Part shown: piece after piece, positions 8,521 through 16,057 of the stretch
How the letters are laid out: every line of letters begins with the position of its first letter
Numbering within the stretch: position 1 is the stretch's first letter
From: an uncultured Christensenellaceae bacterium
Lineage (GTDB): Bacteria > Bacillota > Clostridia > Christensenellales > Borkfalkiaceae
Direction of reading: 5' to 3'
NCBI GenBank assembly: GCA_910589015.1
Contig: CAJUSA010000013.1
Span: 3,719-67,718, forward strand
DNA length: 64,000 bases
Translations under genes and position numbers: made by a program
Notes under the pieces: generated by a model
What the model saw: only the letters and a program-made list of their open reading frames with translations
Told to the model about the DNA's origin: nothing
Databases searched by the model: none

Positions 8521-9314
8521 AACTTGCCGTGATCGGGAAGGACGTTTCGCAGTCGTTAAGCCCTTCCATGCACACCTTTTTGTTTTCGAAGTTCGGCGTG
8601 CCTTGCTCTTACGAGGCGGTTTCGATCGCCCCCGAAACCTTTTCGGAACGGGCGGAACGGCTGTTTGAACGGTACGACGCGTTCAACGTGACCATTCCAT
8701 TCAAAGGCGACATCATTCCTTATCTGAACGAACTGCGCGGCGACGCGCGCGTATTCGGCGCGGTCAACGTCGTGCTTTCCGATGAGCGCGCGGGGTATAA
8801 TACCGACGGCTACGGTTTTTTGCTCATGCTTGAAAATGCGGGCGTGGAAGTAAAGGGCAGGTCGGTGCTCGTGCTCGGCGCGGGCGGCGCGGGCAGAAGT
8901 TGCGTGAAAAAGCTGCTCGACGCGGGTGCGGCCGTTTCGGTCTACGAGCGGTGCGAAGAGCGCTTGCAGGCAGTATACTGCGAATTCGGTTCGTTCACGC
9001 CGCTTAAAGAAATTCCGCTTCGCGCTTACGACGTCATCATCAACTGCACGGGCATCGGCATGCACGATACCGTGGGCAAATCGCCCGTCGGCAGAGAGCT
9101 GTTGGCGCTGTGCGATACGGCGGTCGATCTCATCTACGTCCCCGCGCAGTCGAGATTTTTGGAAATCGCGCAGCAAGAGGGCAAGCGCACGGTCAACGGC
9201 GAGGCGATGCTCTTTTATCAGGCATACATGGGGGACTGCATTATCTTAGGAAAAACGCCCGACGCCGCGCAGGCGAAGGCATTTTATCAAACTTATCGTG
9301 AGGCGCAAAAATGA
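8517..9314 (+). CDS. aroE: shikimate dehydrogenase
   Basis: Reduces 3-dehydroshikimate to shikimate with NADPH (fourth step). The 265-residue protein has the substrate site 'SLSPSMHTFLF', the catalytic Lys in 'NVTIPFKGD', 'GAVNVV' and 'YNTDGYGF', then the Rossmann glycine motif 'GAGGAGRSC'. The C-terminal motif 'NGEAMLFYQA' is also present. Start at 8517 forms an ATGA overlap with aroB behind AGGAGG (8503-8508). It ends in a 4-base overlap with aroQ. Confidence 0.96.
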   Translation: MKLAVIGKDVSQSLSPSMHTFLFSKFGVPCSYEAVSIAPETFSERAERLFERYDAFNVTIPFKGDIIPYLNELRGDARVFGAVNVVLSDERAGYNTDGYGFLLMLENAGVEVKGRSVLVLGAGGAGRSCVKKLLDAGAAVSVYERCEERLQAVYCEFGSFTPLKEIPLRAYDVIINCTGIGMHDTVGKSPVGRELLALCDTAVDLIYVPAQSRFLEIAQQEGKRTVNGEAMLFYQAYMGDCIILGKTPDAAQAKAFYQTYREAQK

Positions 9315-9733
9315 AACTGCTTGTGATCAACGGCGTCAATCTCAATTTAACGGGGCGGCGCGAACAGGGCGTATACGGCGCGGAAACGCTCGAAGAAATC
9401 AACGATTATCTGAAAGAATACGCCGAATCGCGCGGGGCGCAGGTGACGTTCTTCCAGAGCAATCTCGAGGGCGAGATCTGCACCGCGTTGCAAAAAGCCG
9501 ACGGCATGTACGAGGGTATTGTGCTCAACGCGGGCGCGTTCACCCATTATTCCTATGCGATCCGCGACGCGATCGCCTCGATCGGCGTGCCCGTCGTGGA
9601 AGTGCACATGTCGAACGTGCACGCGCGCGAATCCTTCCGCGAAAAATCGGTGCTCACCGGGGTGTGCAAGGGCGAAATTCTCGGGTTTGGCAAAAACAGT
9701 TACCGTTTGGCATTGGAGAGTTTTTTGATATGA
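9311..9733 (+). CDS. aroQ: 3-dehydroquinate dehydratase, type II
   Basis: Third shikimate step: dehydration of 3-dehydroquinate to 3-dehydroshikimate. It is the short type II enzyme (140 residues, normally a dodecamer), unrelated to type I AroD. Signatures: 'INGVNLNLTGRRE' with the catalytic Tyr in 'QGVYG', 'FFQSNLEGE', 'LNAGAFTHYSYA' and 'EVHMSNVHARESFR'. Overlaps aroE and aroK by 4 bases each. Confidence 0.97.
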   Translation: MKLLVINGVNLNLTGRREQGVYGAETLEEINDYLKEYAESRGAQVTFFQSNLEGEICTALQKADGMYEGIVLNAGAFTHYSYAIRDAIASIGVPVVEVHMSNVHARESFREKSVLTGVCKGEILGFGKNSYRLALESFLI

Positions 9734-10245
9734 ATATCGTATTATGCGGCATGATGGGCGTGGGTAAAACAAGCGTGGGTATCCGTCTGGCGGAACTCAC
9801 CGACCGACGTTGGTATGATACCGACGTCATGATCACCGACCGCCACGGGCGGATTTCCGATTTGTTCGAGTTTTACGGCGAACCGTACTTCCGTTCGCTC
9901 GAAACCGAAATCACGCGCGAGCTTTCCGAACAGGATAATTTGGTCATTTCCACGGGCGGCGGACTGGTGTTAAAACCCGAAAACAGCGAGCTTCTGAAAA
10001 AACGCGGCAAAATCTTCTTTCTGCGCGCTTCGTTCGAAACGCTTCTGACCCGCATCAAAGCCGACGGTTCGCGCCCGCTCTTGAAAGATACGGGCAGCGT
10101 GCTTTCGGTGAAATTGCAGCAGTTGCTCGCCGAGCGCACGCCCGTTTACGAGCACGCCGCCGATTACATTATTTCCACCGATCACAAAACGGTGGACGAA
10201 GTTGCAAACGAGATCGTCGCGCAGATCGAGGGTATTTTATCGTGA
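9730..10245 (+). CDS. aroK: shikimate kinase
   Basis: Phosphorylates shikimate at the 3-OH with ATP (fifth step). The 171-residue protein has the P-loop 'GMMGVGKTS', shikimate-binding 'YDTD' and 'STGGG', the Arg in 'YFRSLE', and the lid with 'SRPLL'. Start at 9730 overlaps the aroQ stop in ATGA fashion. Length and motifs are ordinary. The next gene overlaps by GTGA. Confidence 0.96.
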   Translation: MNIVLCGMMGVGKTSVGIRLAELTDRRWYDTDVMITDRHGRISDLFEFYGEPYFRSLETEITRELSEQDNLVISTGGGLVLKPENSELLKKRGKIFFLRASFETLLTRIKADGSRPLLKDTGSVLSVKLQQLLAERTPVYEHAADYIISTDHKTVDEVANEIVAQIEGILS

Positions 10246-10940
10246 AACGCGCGATCGTGACGGGCGGTACGCAGGGCATCGGGCTTGCCGTCTGCGCATT
10301 GCTGGCGGAACAGGGATACGCCGTCACCGCGCTCTATGCGCACGACGACAAAGCGGCGCAGGCGGCGCGCGAACGGGTTGCGGGGTTGAACGCGGTGAAA
10401 GCCGACGTTTCGTGCGAAGAAGCGGTCGCCGCCGTGTTTGCGGATCTTTCTTCGCTCGATCTTCTCGTCAACAACGCGGGCATGGCGCTGTATAAGCAGG
10501 TGCAGGATACTACGGCGAGCGATTGGCGGCGCATAATCGACGTCAACGCGGGCGGCGCGTTTTTCTGCACCAAACATGCCGTGAAGAAAATGCTCGAACG
10601 TGGCGGGGCGATCGTCAATGTTTCGTCGGTTTGGGGTGAGGCGGGCGGCAGCTGCGAGAGCGTTTATTCGGCGTCGAAGGGCGCGCTGATCGCGTTTACC
10701 AAAGCGGTCGCAAAAGAGCTTGCGCCTTCGGATATCACGGTAAATTGCGTCTGCCCCGGCGTCATCGAAACGGATATGAACGCGCATCTGAGCGCGCAGG
10801 AACGCGCCGCGCTGTGCGAAGAGATACCGCTCGGGCGGTTCGGCACGGGCGAAGACGTGGCGCGCTCGATCCTCTTTCTTGCCGAAAACCGTTATATAAC
10901 GGGGCAGGTTTTATCCGTCAACGGCGGATTTTATATGTGA
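10242..10940 (+). CDS. short-chain dehydrogenase/reductase, FabG-like
   Basis: NAD(P)-dependent oxidoreductase of the SDR family, 232 residues. It shows the cofactor motif 'GGTQGIG', 'NNAGMALY', the catalytic Ser in 'VSSVWG' and the 'YSASK' pair, then 'PGVIETDM'. Sequence features are closest to 3-oxoacyl-ACP reductases, but the place at the end of an aro operon leaves the substrate open. GTG at 10242 overlaps aroK by 4 bases. This is the last gene of the run; a hairpin with a T run follows at 11044. Confidence 0.88.
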   Translation: MKRAIVTGGTQGIGLAVCALLAEQGYAVTALYAHDDKAAQAARERVAGLNAVKADVSCEEAVAAVFADLSSLDLLVNNAGMALYKQVQDTTASDWRRIIDVNAGGAFFCTKHAVKKMLERGGAIVNVSSVWGEAGGSCESVYSASKGALIAFTKAVAKELAPSDITVNCVCPGVIETDMNAHLSAQERAALCEEIPLGRFGTGEDVARSILFLAENRYITGQVLSVNGGFYM

Positions 10941-10971
10941 TGCGGGCAAGAAATGTTTTGCTCGGATATTA

Positions 10972-11153
10972 AAAAAGAATAGCCTGCGGAACTTCTAAAA
11001 CGAAGTTCGCTGGCTATTGCTATTTTGCAAGGAATTTCTTATAACAGACGCCCATTACAAGGGGCGTCTGTTTTTTCGTATTTTTATTCCTCAATAGGAC
11101 AGCGTTCTGGTTGCCGGCTTCCCCCAAAGGTTTTGTTTGCGTTCGATTGTCAT
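10972..11153 (-). ncRNA. candidate small RNA of about 180 nt, possibly 6S-like
   Basis: On the minus strand a clear promoter (see 11160-11188) fires into this stretch, which has no coding sequence, and a strong terminator closes it: arms 10978-10984 and 11012-11018 (AATAGCC/GGCTATT), with inner arms GAACTTC/GAAGTTC, followed by a U run at 10972-10977. Inside are a ten-pair hairpin (11044-11053 with 11062-11071) and longer-range pairing, AGGAAT with ATTCC and CTATTG with CAATAG, giving one long interrupted stem. That overall form recalls 6S RNA, but I could not match a conserved sequence, so the identity is open. It is encoded against the end of the aro operon. Confidence 0.55.
11044..11077 (+). 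terminator. terminator of the aro operon
   Basis: ACAGACGCCC (11044-11053) pairs with GGGCGTCTGT (11062-11071), then TTTTT. The same hairpin is the central stem of the opposite small RNA. Confidence 0.85.
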
Positions 11154-11159
11154 GCGGAC

Positions 11160-11188
11160 AGTATAGCACAGCGCGCCGCAATTTGCAA
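11160..11188 (-). promoter_or_regulatory. promoter of the minus-strand small RNA
   Basis: Read on the minus strand: TTGCAA (11188-11183), 17-base spacer, TATACT (11165-11160). The predicted start is near 11153. Confidence 0.7.
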
Positions 11189-11340
11189 GCGGATCGCAAA
11201 ATCAAGCATATTTGCGCGGCGCGGAAAATATACATTACAGTATAGCGCCGCACGGAAAACGGTTTCGTCAGGATAAGACATTCTTCGGCAAAGAAACTCA
11301 CGGCGGCGGGGCGAATTTATTTTATCATGACGAGGTATGT

Positions 11341-12111
11341 ATGCGGGTGTTGTTTTTTCGCTTAAAAGGTCTGGTGGCGGCGTTGGCGTTCGTCGCGCTT
11401 CTCATCGTTTCATCCTTAGCAGCGCATGCCGCCGACGCGCAGAGCGTTTACTGGACGGCGGCGCGTTCGCTGCCCGTTTACTGCGTCGACCGCGACGACA
11501 ATAAGATTGCAATCTCGTTCGATTGCGCCTGGGGCGTGGATTACACCGACGCGCTTTTAACCTGTTTGAAAGAATCTTCCGTGCGCGCCACCTTCTTTAT
11601 GGTGCAGTTCTGGACGGAAAAATACCCCGATTACGTCAAAAAAATCGACGAGGCGAACTGCGAAATCGGCACGCACAGCGCCACGCATTCGTATATGTCG
11701 CGCCAGAGCGAAACCGAAATCAAAAACGAGCTGACGACTTCCTCGCAGGCGATCACGAACATTACGGGGAAGAACGTCGATCTCTTCCGCCCGCCTTACG
11801 GCGATTACGACGATCTGCTCGTCGATACCGCCAACAGCATGGGGATCCTGCCCGTGCAGTGGGACGTCGATTCGCTCGACTGGAAGGATCTTTCTGCGTC
11901 TGACATAGCCGCCCGCGTGTGCGAACGCGTCAAGAGCGGTTCGATCATTCTCTGCCATAACAACGGATTGCATACCGCCGAGGCGCTGCCCGTTATCATT
12001 GCGACGCTGCGCGCAAAGGGGTTTGAATTCGTGCCCGTGGGCGAGCTCGTCTACCGCGAAAATTACACCATCGACGCAACGGGAAAACAAATCGCCAACA
12101 ATGCGGCGTAA
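11341..12111 (+). CDS. polysaccharide deacetylase, PdaB-like, secreted
   Basis: Exported NodB-fold deacetylase expected to remove acetyl groups from peptidoglycan or another surface glycan. ATG at 11341 gives a signal peptide (hydrophobic residues about 8-27 ending 'AAHAADA') and a 256-residue protein. NodB motifs: motif 1 'SFDCAWG', with the second Asp replaced as in PdaB-type enzymes, motif 2 'HSATHSYMS' with the metal-binding His pair, motif 3 'RPPYGDYD', and 'ILCHNNG' carrying the last His. PdaB acts in spore cortex maintenance in Bacillus, which would fit the other sporulation-type genes here, but a vegetative role is equally possible. Confidence 0.88.
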   Translation: MRVLFFRLKGLVAALAFVALLIVSSLAAHAADAQSVYWTAARSLPVYCVDRDDNKIAISFDCAWGVDYTDALLTCLKESSVRATFFMVQFWTEKYPDYVKKIDEANCEIGTHSATHSYMSRQSETEIKNELTTSSQAITNITGKNVDLFRPPYGDYDDLLVDTANSMGILPVQWDVDSLDWKDLSASDIAARVCERVKSGSIILCHNNGLHTAEALPVIIATLRAKGFEFVPVGELVYRENYTIDATGKQIANNAA

Positions 12112-12129
12112 GGCGGGGCGAGCAAAGGG

Positions 12130-12171
12130 GCGGCACGCCGTTGTGCAAGGGCGGCGCGCCATTGTGCATGG
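12130..12171 (+). repeat. two tandem 21-base units
   Basis: Units at 12130-12150 and 12151-12171 share the pattern GCGGCRCGCCRTTGTGCA and differ at a few positions. They lie just before a dispersed palindromic repeat. Confidence 0.7.
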
Positions 12172-12173
12172 AA

Positions 12174-12237
12174 TGTCATTCTGAGCTTGCCGAAGAATCT
12201 CAAAAAGCAAGACCCTTCGGCTGCGCTCAGGGTGACA
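12174..12237 (+). repeat. dispersed palindromic repeat (REP-like), copy 1
   Basis: Left arm TGTCATTCTGAGCTTGCCGA and right arm ending GCGCTCAGGGTGACA are imperfect reverse complements. The same element recurs at many intergenic sites in this window. Confidence 0.9.
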
Positions 12238-12295
12238 GGTTTTATATACCGTTTGTAAAAACAAAAAGATTTTGGAAACACTTATGGAGGTTTAT

Positions 12296-12985
12296 ATGGA
12301 TTACATCACGGAAAAAAACAACAGGGTCTATTTTCAGGGCGAGGTTTGCTCGGAAGCAACCTTTTCGCACGAGGTGTACGGCGAGGGCTTTTACGAATTT
12401 TACGTCAAAGTCATGCGTCTTTCGGGGCAGGCGGATATTCTTCCCGTAACTGTTTCCGAACGGCTCTTTCAGAGCAACGCGTTGCACCCCGGCAGTTTTC
12501 TGAGCGCGATCGGGCAGTTCCGCAGTTATAACAAAATCGAAAACGGCAGATCGCGGCTCATGCTCACGGTGTTCGTCCGCGAAATCGTCGACAGCACGCT
12601 CTACCGCAACCCCAACTGCATCGTGCTTTCGGGGTATATCTGCAAGCCGCCTATCTACCGCACCACGCCGTTCAACCGCGAAATTTCCGATATGCTCGTT
12701 GCCGTCAACCGCGCGTATAACAAGTCCGATTATATCCCCTGCATCGCGTGGGGCAGGAACGCGCGTTTCGTGCAAAATCTCAAAGTCGGCGAAAAAATCG
12801 CGCTCTCGGGCAGGATTCAGTCGCGCGAGTACCAAAAGCGCCTTTCCGATACCGAGACCGTCACCATGACCGCGTACGAGGTGTCTGTTTCCAAGCTTGC
12901 CGCCTTCGAGGACGGCGACGAAAGTTTCGATCTGGACGGCGAATTCGAGCTATACACGGGCGCGGAACACGCGATCGTCGAGTGA
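12296..12985 (+). CDS. ssb: single-stranded DNA-binding protein with two OB folds
   Basis: Binds single-stranded DNA. The 229-residue product looks like two OB-fold domains in one chain: residues about 1-100 ('NRVYFQGEV' opening) and about 105-205 ('NCIVLSGYI', 'IPCIAWGRNARFVQNLKVGE', 'ALSGRIQSREYQ'). The second domain carries the classic SSB signature. There is no long acidic, glycine-rich tail; the C terminus is a short acidic stretch. Start at 12296 follows GGAGG (12285-12289). Usual bacterial SSB has one OB fold per chain, so this may work as a dimer, or be a second SSB beside a replication SSB elsewhere. Confidence 0.82.
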   Translation: MDYITEKNNRVYFQGEVCSEATFSHEVYGEGFYEFYVKVMRLSGQADILPVTVSERLFQSNALHPGSFLSAIGQFRSYNKIENGRSRLMLTVFVREIVDSTLYRNPNCIVLSGYICKPPIYRTTPFNREISDMLVAVNRAYNKSDYIPCIAWGRNARFVQNLKVGEKIALSGRIQSREYQKRLSDTETVTMTAYEVSVSKLAAFEDGDESFDLDGEFELYTGAEHAIVE

Positions 12986-13010
12986 CTGTTAAACATTTGT
13001 GAAAGTTGGC

Positions 13011-13050
13011 AAAAGCGATTGTCATTTGCTTGACAAAATCGCTTTTGTTT
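13011..13050 (+). terminator. terminator after ssb
   Basis: AAAAGCGATT (13011-13020) pairs with AATCGCTTTT (13037-13046), with an inner GTCA/TGAC pair and a T-rich tail. It overlaps the next promoter. Confidence 0.75.
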
Positions 13051-13058
13051 TATACAAT
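13030..13058 (+). promoter_or_regulatory. consensus -35 promoter for the acyltransferase gene
   Basis: TTGACA (13030-13035), 17-base spacer, TACAAT (13053-13058). The predicted start falls on the GTG at 13065. Confidence 0.75.
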
Positions 13059-13064
13059 AACGCC

Positions 13065-13859
13065 GTGAAAAAGAAACGTAAGCAATACGAAATAACGACG
13101 GGTATCCAGACCGCGTTGGAAAAGAGCGGGCATTTCAACGTCGCTTATATGCCTAAGGACGACGATTTTATCATGCCGACCGAGCGCTATCCTTACCGCC
13201 CGCGCGGGTGGGGGAAGGTCGATACGGCGTTCTGGCGCACGGCAATGCAGCTTGTTGCGCCCATTGCGATCCGTATCGGGTTCGGCGCGAAGGTCGTCGG
13301 CAGAAAAAATTTACGCGCCCTTGGCAAACAGGGCGCGATCTGCGTTTGCAATCATTTCAATTACCTCGATACGCTCTTCGTGCGCGAGGCGGTGGGGTAT
13401 TACCGTTCCTATCATACCATGGGTCCGTGGAACAACAAAAAAGGATTAGGCGGGCATATCATCCGTCAGGGCGGTATGTTGCCGTTCAGCGCCGACCGCC
13501 TTGCCATGCGCAAACTGCTTTCGACGATGGAAGAGTTGTTGAAAGAGGGTAAAATCGTCAACTTTTACTCCGAACAGGCAATGTGGAAGAATTATCAGAA
13601 ACCGCGCCCCATGAAGGACGGCGCGTTCCACTACGCGGTGAAATTTTCGGTGCCCGTGCTGCCGATATTTTGCACGTTCAAAAAGGGCAAACGCGGAAAG
13701 ATCCATAAATTGCGGATCAATATTTTACCCGCGGTCTATCCCGACGAATCGCTGCCCCGCCCCGAACGCATCGAAAAAATGCGCGCCGAGGCGCAAGACC
13801 GGTGGAAAGAATGTTACGAACAATCTTACGGCATTCCGTTGGTGTACCAAACGAAATAA
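13065..13859 (+). CDS. 1-acyl-glycerol-3-phosphate acyltransferase-like (PlsC family)
   Basis: Acyltransferase of phospholipid synthesis. The catalytic motif is 'NHFNYLDTLF', a variant of NHxxxxD, and the glycerol-phosphate motif region is 'NFYSEQAMWKNYQKPRPMKDG', where the usual 'FPEG' is replaced by 'YSEQ'. That change makes the acceptor uncertain. GTG at 13065 (264 residues) is chosen because the upstream open frame overlaps the promoter, and the start of transcription is predicted at this very codon. No ribosome-binding site precedes it, so the message may be leaderless; later ATGs at 13149 and 13173 also lack one. A terminator follows at once. Confidence 0.8.
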   Translation: MKKKRKQYEITTGIQTALEKSGHFNVAYMPKDDDFIMPTERYPYRPRGWGKVDTAFWRTAMQLVAPIAIRIGFGAKVVGRKNLRALGKQGAICVCNHFNYLDTLFVREAVGYYRSYHTMGPWNNKKGLGGHIIRQGGMLPFSADRLAMRKLLSTMEELLKEGKIVNFYSEQAMWKNYQKPRPMKDGAFHYAVKFSVPVLPIFCTFKKGKRGKIHKLRINILPAVYPDESLPRPERIEKMRAEAQDRWKECYEQSYGIPLVYQTK

Positions 13860-13870
13860 CCGAAAGAAAG

Positions 13871-13898
13871 GCCCCCTTGTGCAAGGGGGCTTTTATTT
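13871..13898 (+). terminator. terminator after the acyltransferase gene
   Basis: GCCCCCTT/AAGGGGGC hairpin (13871-13890) followed by TTTTATTT. Confidence 0.9.
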
Positions 13899-13939
13899 AT
13901 CGCTTTTTTGTGCGGTTGTTCGTGCCGCGCGTGTTTTAT

Positions 13940-14005
13940 TGTCATTCTGAGCTTGCCGAAGAATCTCGAAAAGGGTAAGACCCTTCGACTGCGCTCAGGG
14001 TGACA
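13940..14005 (+). repeat. dispersed palindromic repeat, copy 2
   Basis: Full copy with both arms, nearly the same as copy 1 at 12174. Confidence 0.9.
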
Positions 14006-14038
14006 AGGGGTCCTGTGCGAACGCTAAAAAGGGGATCA

Positions 14039-14284
14039 TCAATCAATTACCTGTTCGAAAATCGGATCGTTGAAAAATTCCGATAACGAAATTCCAAGCG
14101 CGGCGGCGATTTGATAAATCGTATCTAATTTCACGGTTTTTACCAAAGTCAAATCTGGGTGTATTATTTTCCACAAAGTACCGCGCGGCATGCCCGCCTT
14201 TTTCGCTAAGGCGTATGCGGTTAACCCTTCTTGTGATTTTATTAAATTTTCAACTCTTACAGCGACTGCTTCAATTAACAACAT
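14039..14284 (-). CDS. small XRE-family transcription regulator (no. 1)
   Basis: An 81-residue DNA-binding protein, little more than a helix-turn-helix: 'LTAYALAKKAGMPRGTLWKI' is the recognition region, followed by the 'LDTIYQIAAALGISLSEFF' packing helices. Single-domain XRE proteins are often autorepressors. Two GAAAC-type palindromes lie just upstream (14294-14309 and 14348-14365). A small gene starts divergently inside the second palindrome but is broken by a stop codon. The stretch is clearly more AT-rich than its neighbours, which suggests a mobile origin. No ribosome-binding site is seen before the ATG. Confidence 0.85.
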   Translation of the reverse strand: MLLIEAVAVRVENLIKSQEGLTAYALAKKAGMPRGTLWKIIHPDLTLVKTVKLDTIYQIAAALGISLSEFFNDPIFEQVID

Positions 14285-14293
14285 AATCGTGGC

Positions 14294-14309
14294 GTTTCGA
14301 GCTTGAAAC
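14294..14309. promoter_or_regulatory. probable operator for XRE regulator 1
   Basis: GTTTCGAGCTTGAAAC, an inverted repeat with a single non-matching pair, 10 bases from the regulator start codon. Its right part doubles as a possible plus-strand -35 (TTGAAA, 14303-14308). Confidence 0.6.
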
Positions 14310-14347
14310 TATTTTTATTAAATTATATCGTTAAGAAAATTATTTTT

Positions 14348-14365
14348 AGTTTCCAAATGGAAACT
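14348..14365. promoter_or_regulatory. second probable operator for XRE regulator 1
   Basis: AGTTTCC-AAAT-GGAAACT, perfect 7-base arms with the same GTTTC core as the palindrome at 14294. The ATG of the divergent broken gene (14357) lies in its centre. Confidence 0.6.
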
Positions 14366-14617
14366 TTTGACAACGTTAATTTCAAACTGTAAACTAAAGA
14401 TAGTTTTACAAATGTTCTTAAATTTTATACTGCGAGAAATCCGGAAAAATTTTCAGAAGTCTTGTGCAGAGCAACTGTAAGTTTGCTTATTGCTTGTAAC
14501 TTCGGGAAGACGGCGCAAACAGAAGATAAAATATTTTTTAATTATAATGGCAAAACGTTTGTGGTTGGTTTGCGCCAAACAACGGTAGAGGACAATGTTC
14601 CTAAACACTTTGAATAA
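14357..14617 (+). pseudogene. small divergent gene interrupted by an in-frame TAA
   Basis: From ATG 14357 the frame reads 11 codons, meets TAA at 14390-14392, then stays open for 74 codons to the stop at 14615. The second part has protein-like content ('FYTARNPEKFSEVLCRATVS', 'KIFFNYNGKTFVVG') and no usable start of its own near its beginning. The simplest view is an 86-codon gene with a nonsense mutation or a read error. It is divergent to XRE regulator 1, and its start lies in the regulator's operator. I do not recognise the product. Confidence 0.45.
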
Positions 14618-14619
14618 AA

Positions 14620-14651
14620 CATACCGCCCCTTTTCAAAAGGGGCGGTATGT
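14620..14651. terminator. bidirectional terminator
   Basis: CATACCGCCCCTTTT pairs with AAAAGGGGCGGTATG (14620-14650). It sits between two converging genes. Confidence 0.85.
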
Positions 14652-14675
14652 TATTCTTAGTTTTGCAAAATAAAA

Positions 14676-15947
14676 TTATTCCTCGTAATCCACGCGGTCG
14701 GTCTGGCGCCATGCGGGCGCTTTGCCATTCCGCGCATAAAATACGGCGCGGACGTAGATGGGGCAGAATTCCAACAGATAGATGGGGTTGAACAGCATCA
14801 TGCCGAGTTTCTCGCGCTTGGTGAGCGGATCGAACATGCGCTTGCATGAAAGATAGGCGAGCAGCGAATACAATTCCAACAGCACATACATCACGCCGAA
14901 GGGCAGGGCGACGAGGTACGAGAGCGCCTGCGTCCAGAGCGGGTTGAGGTGCACGGCGTACATCGCCGTGAGCAACGCGCCCGCGAGCATGGTGAACACC
15001 GTGATTACGGCAAAGAGAACGATGGGGAAATATCCGTAGAGATAGTCCAGCTCGCCCATGGTAAGTCTGCCGCGTTTCTTTGCCTGCGCTTTGATCTGCG
15101 CGCGGTATTTCTTATCGCACTGTGCGTAACCCGTCAGCCAGCGTAAACGGCGGTAGTAATCTTCGTCGCGGCTTGTCGCCTCTTCGGTATGAATGACGGC
15201 ATAGGGGTAGTACATGGACGTAAAACCCTTCACGAAACTGTCGAGCCGCAGTTCGTAATCCTCGGTGAGCGTGCGGTAGGGCCAGCCGCCGATTTTCTCG
15301 ATTACGCCGCGGCGGATCATCATGCCCTGTCCGCATAAATTCAGCGGTACGTTATGCTGGGTGCGCCAGCTGTTGCCCAAGTCGTCTAAAATGGGCCAGA
15401 GCAGCGCGGCGCAGTCCGAAAAGATGGTGTGCGTGTTTCTGCCGCCGTAAAGATTGCGGTTGAACTTGCGGGTGATGAAGATGTCGCTGTCGTATTCGAG
15501 CGCCTCGTTCAGGCGGGTTACATAATCGTATGAGAGCACGGCGTCGGCGTCGACGATGACAAAGGCGTCGAAGGCTTTGATCCCTTCCCCGATCGCCTTG
15601 AAATAGCCGTCGAGCGCGTCGCCCTTGCAGGTCTGTTCGGGCACGACGAAGATGTTGCCGCCGATTGCCTTGACGAGCTCGATCGTCGGATCGTGTTCGT
15701 CCTTGACGATGACGTTGAGCGTAAAATAATCGTGATCGTAGTTTTGTTTGAGGATGCTGTCTAACAAGGGCGGAATAGTTTTGCTTTCGTTGCGCGCCGC
15801 GACGACGAGCGAAATGTTGCGCCGAGCGGTCACTTTTCGGCGCGGAGGCTTTTTGAACGCGTAACGGAAGGTGACGAGTTTGGGCAGATACAGCAGCGCC
15901 GCCAAACTTGCGATGACGATATATGCGATCAGAAAACCGCATATCAT
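14676..15947 (-). CDS. membrane glycosyltransferase, family 2
   Basis: Processive-type GT2 enzyme that would make or extend a surface polysaccharide at the inner membrane. The 423-residue protein starts at 15947 behind GGGAGGG. It has one N-terminal membrane helix, the nucleotide-sugar domain with 'VVAARNE', the metal motif 'VDADAV', 'TEDYELRLD' (catalytic Asp) and 'YRRLRWLTGY' (the R/QxxRW motif of cellulose synthase and NodC-like enzymes), then about three C-terminal membrane helices. All four hallmark motifs are present. The sugar used cannot be told. It lies downstream of glyS with a hairpin in between. Confidence 0.88.
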   Translation of the reverse strand: MICGFLIAYIVIASLAALLYLPKLVTFRYAFKKPPRRKVTARRNISLVVAARNESKTIPPLLDSILKQNYDHDYFTLNVIVKDEHDPTIELVKAIGGNIFVVPEQTCKGDALDGYFKAIGEGIKAFDAFVIVDADAVLSYDYVTRLNEALEYDSDIFITRKFNRNLYGGRNTHTIFSDCAALLWPILDDLGNSWRTQHNVPLNLCGQGMMIRRGVIEKIGGWPYRTLTEDYELRLDSFVKGFTSMYYPYAVIHTEEATSRDEDYYRRLRWLTGYAQCDKKYRAQIKAQAKKRGRLTMGELDYLYGYFPIVLFAVITVFTMLAGALLTAMYAVHLNPLWTQALSYLVALPFGVMYVLLELYSLLAYLSCKRMFDPLTKREKLGMMLFNPIYLLEFCPIYVRAVFYARNGKAPAWRQTDRVDYEE

Positions 15948-15965
15948 TTGGAAAAGCCCTCCCCG

Positions 15966-15998
15966 CAAAAAAGTTTGCCGTCGTTTCCGGACGGCAAA
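15966..15998 (-). terminator. hairpin between glyS and the glycosyltransferase gene
   Basis: Read on the minus strand: TTTGCCGTC, 7-base loop, GACGGCAAA, then CTTTTTTG. It lies only 19 bases from the next start codon, so it must sit inside that gene's leader or be partly read through. Confidence 0.75.
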
Positions 15999-16057
15999 AG
16001 AATATCGCGTTTGCGTATACAAAATGTTTCCGAAACGTTATAATTTTGTAACCATTC

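Noticed and set aside
11020..11301. 93-codon minus-strand frame over the small-RNA region
   Set aside because: No ribosome-binding site, it crosses the promoter and the hairpins, and it has no protein-like pattern.
10941..11340. SAM-I riboswitch suggested by CCGGCAACC on the minus strand
   Set aside because: Only this short block matches; the other conserved parts of SAM-I are missing and no gene follows.
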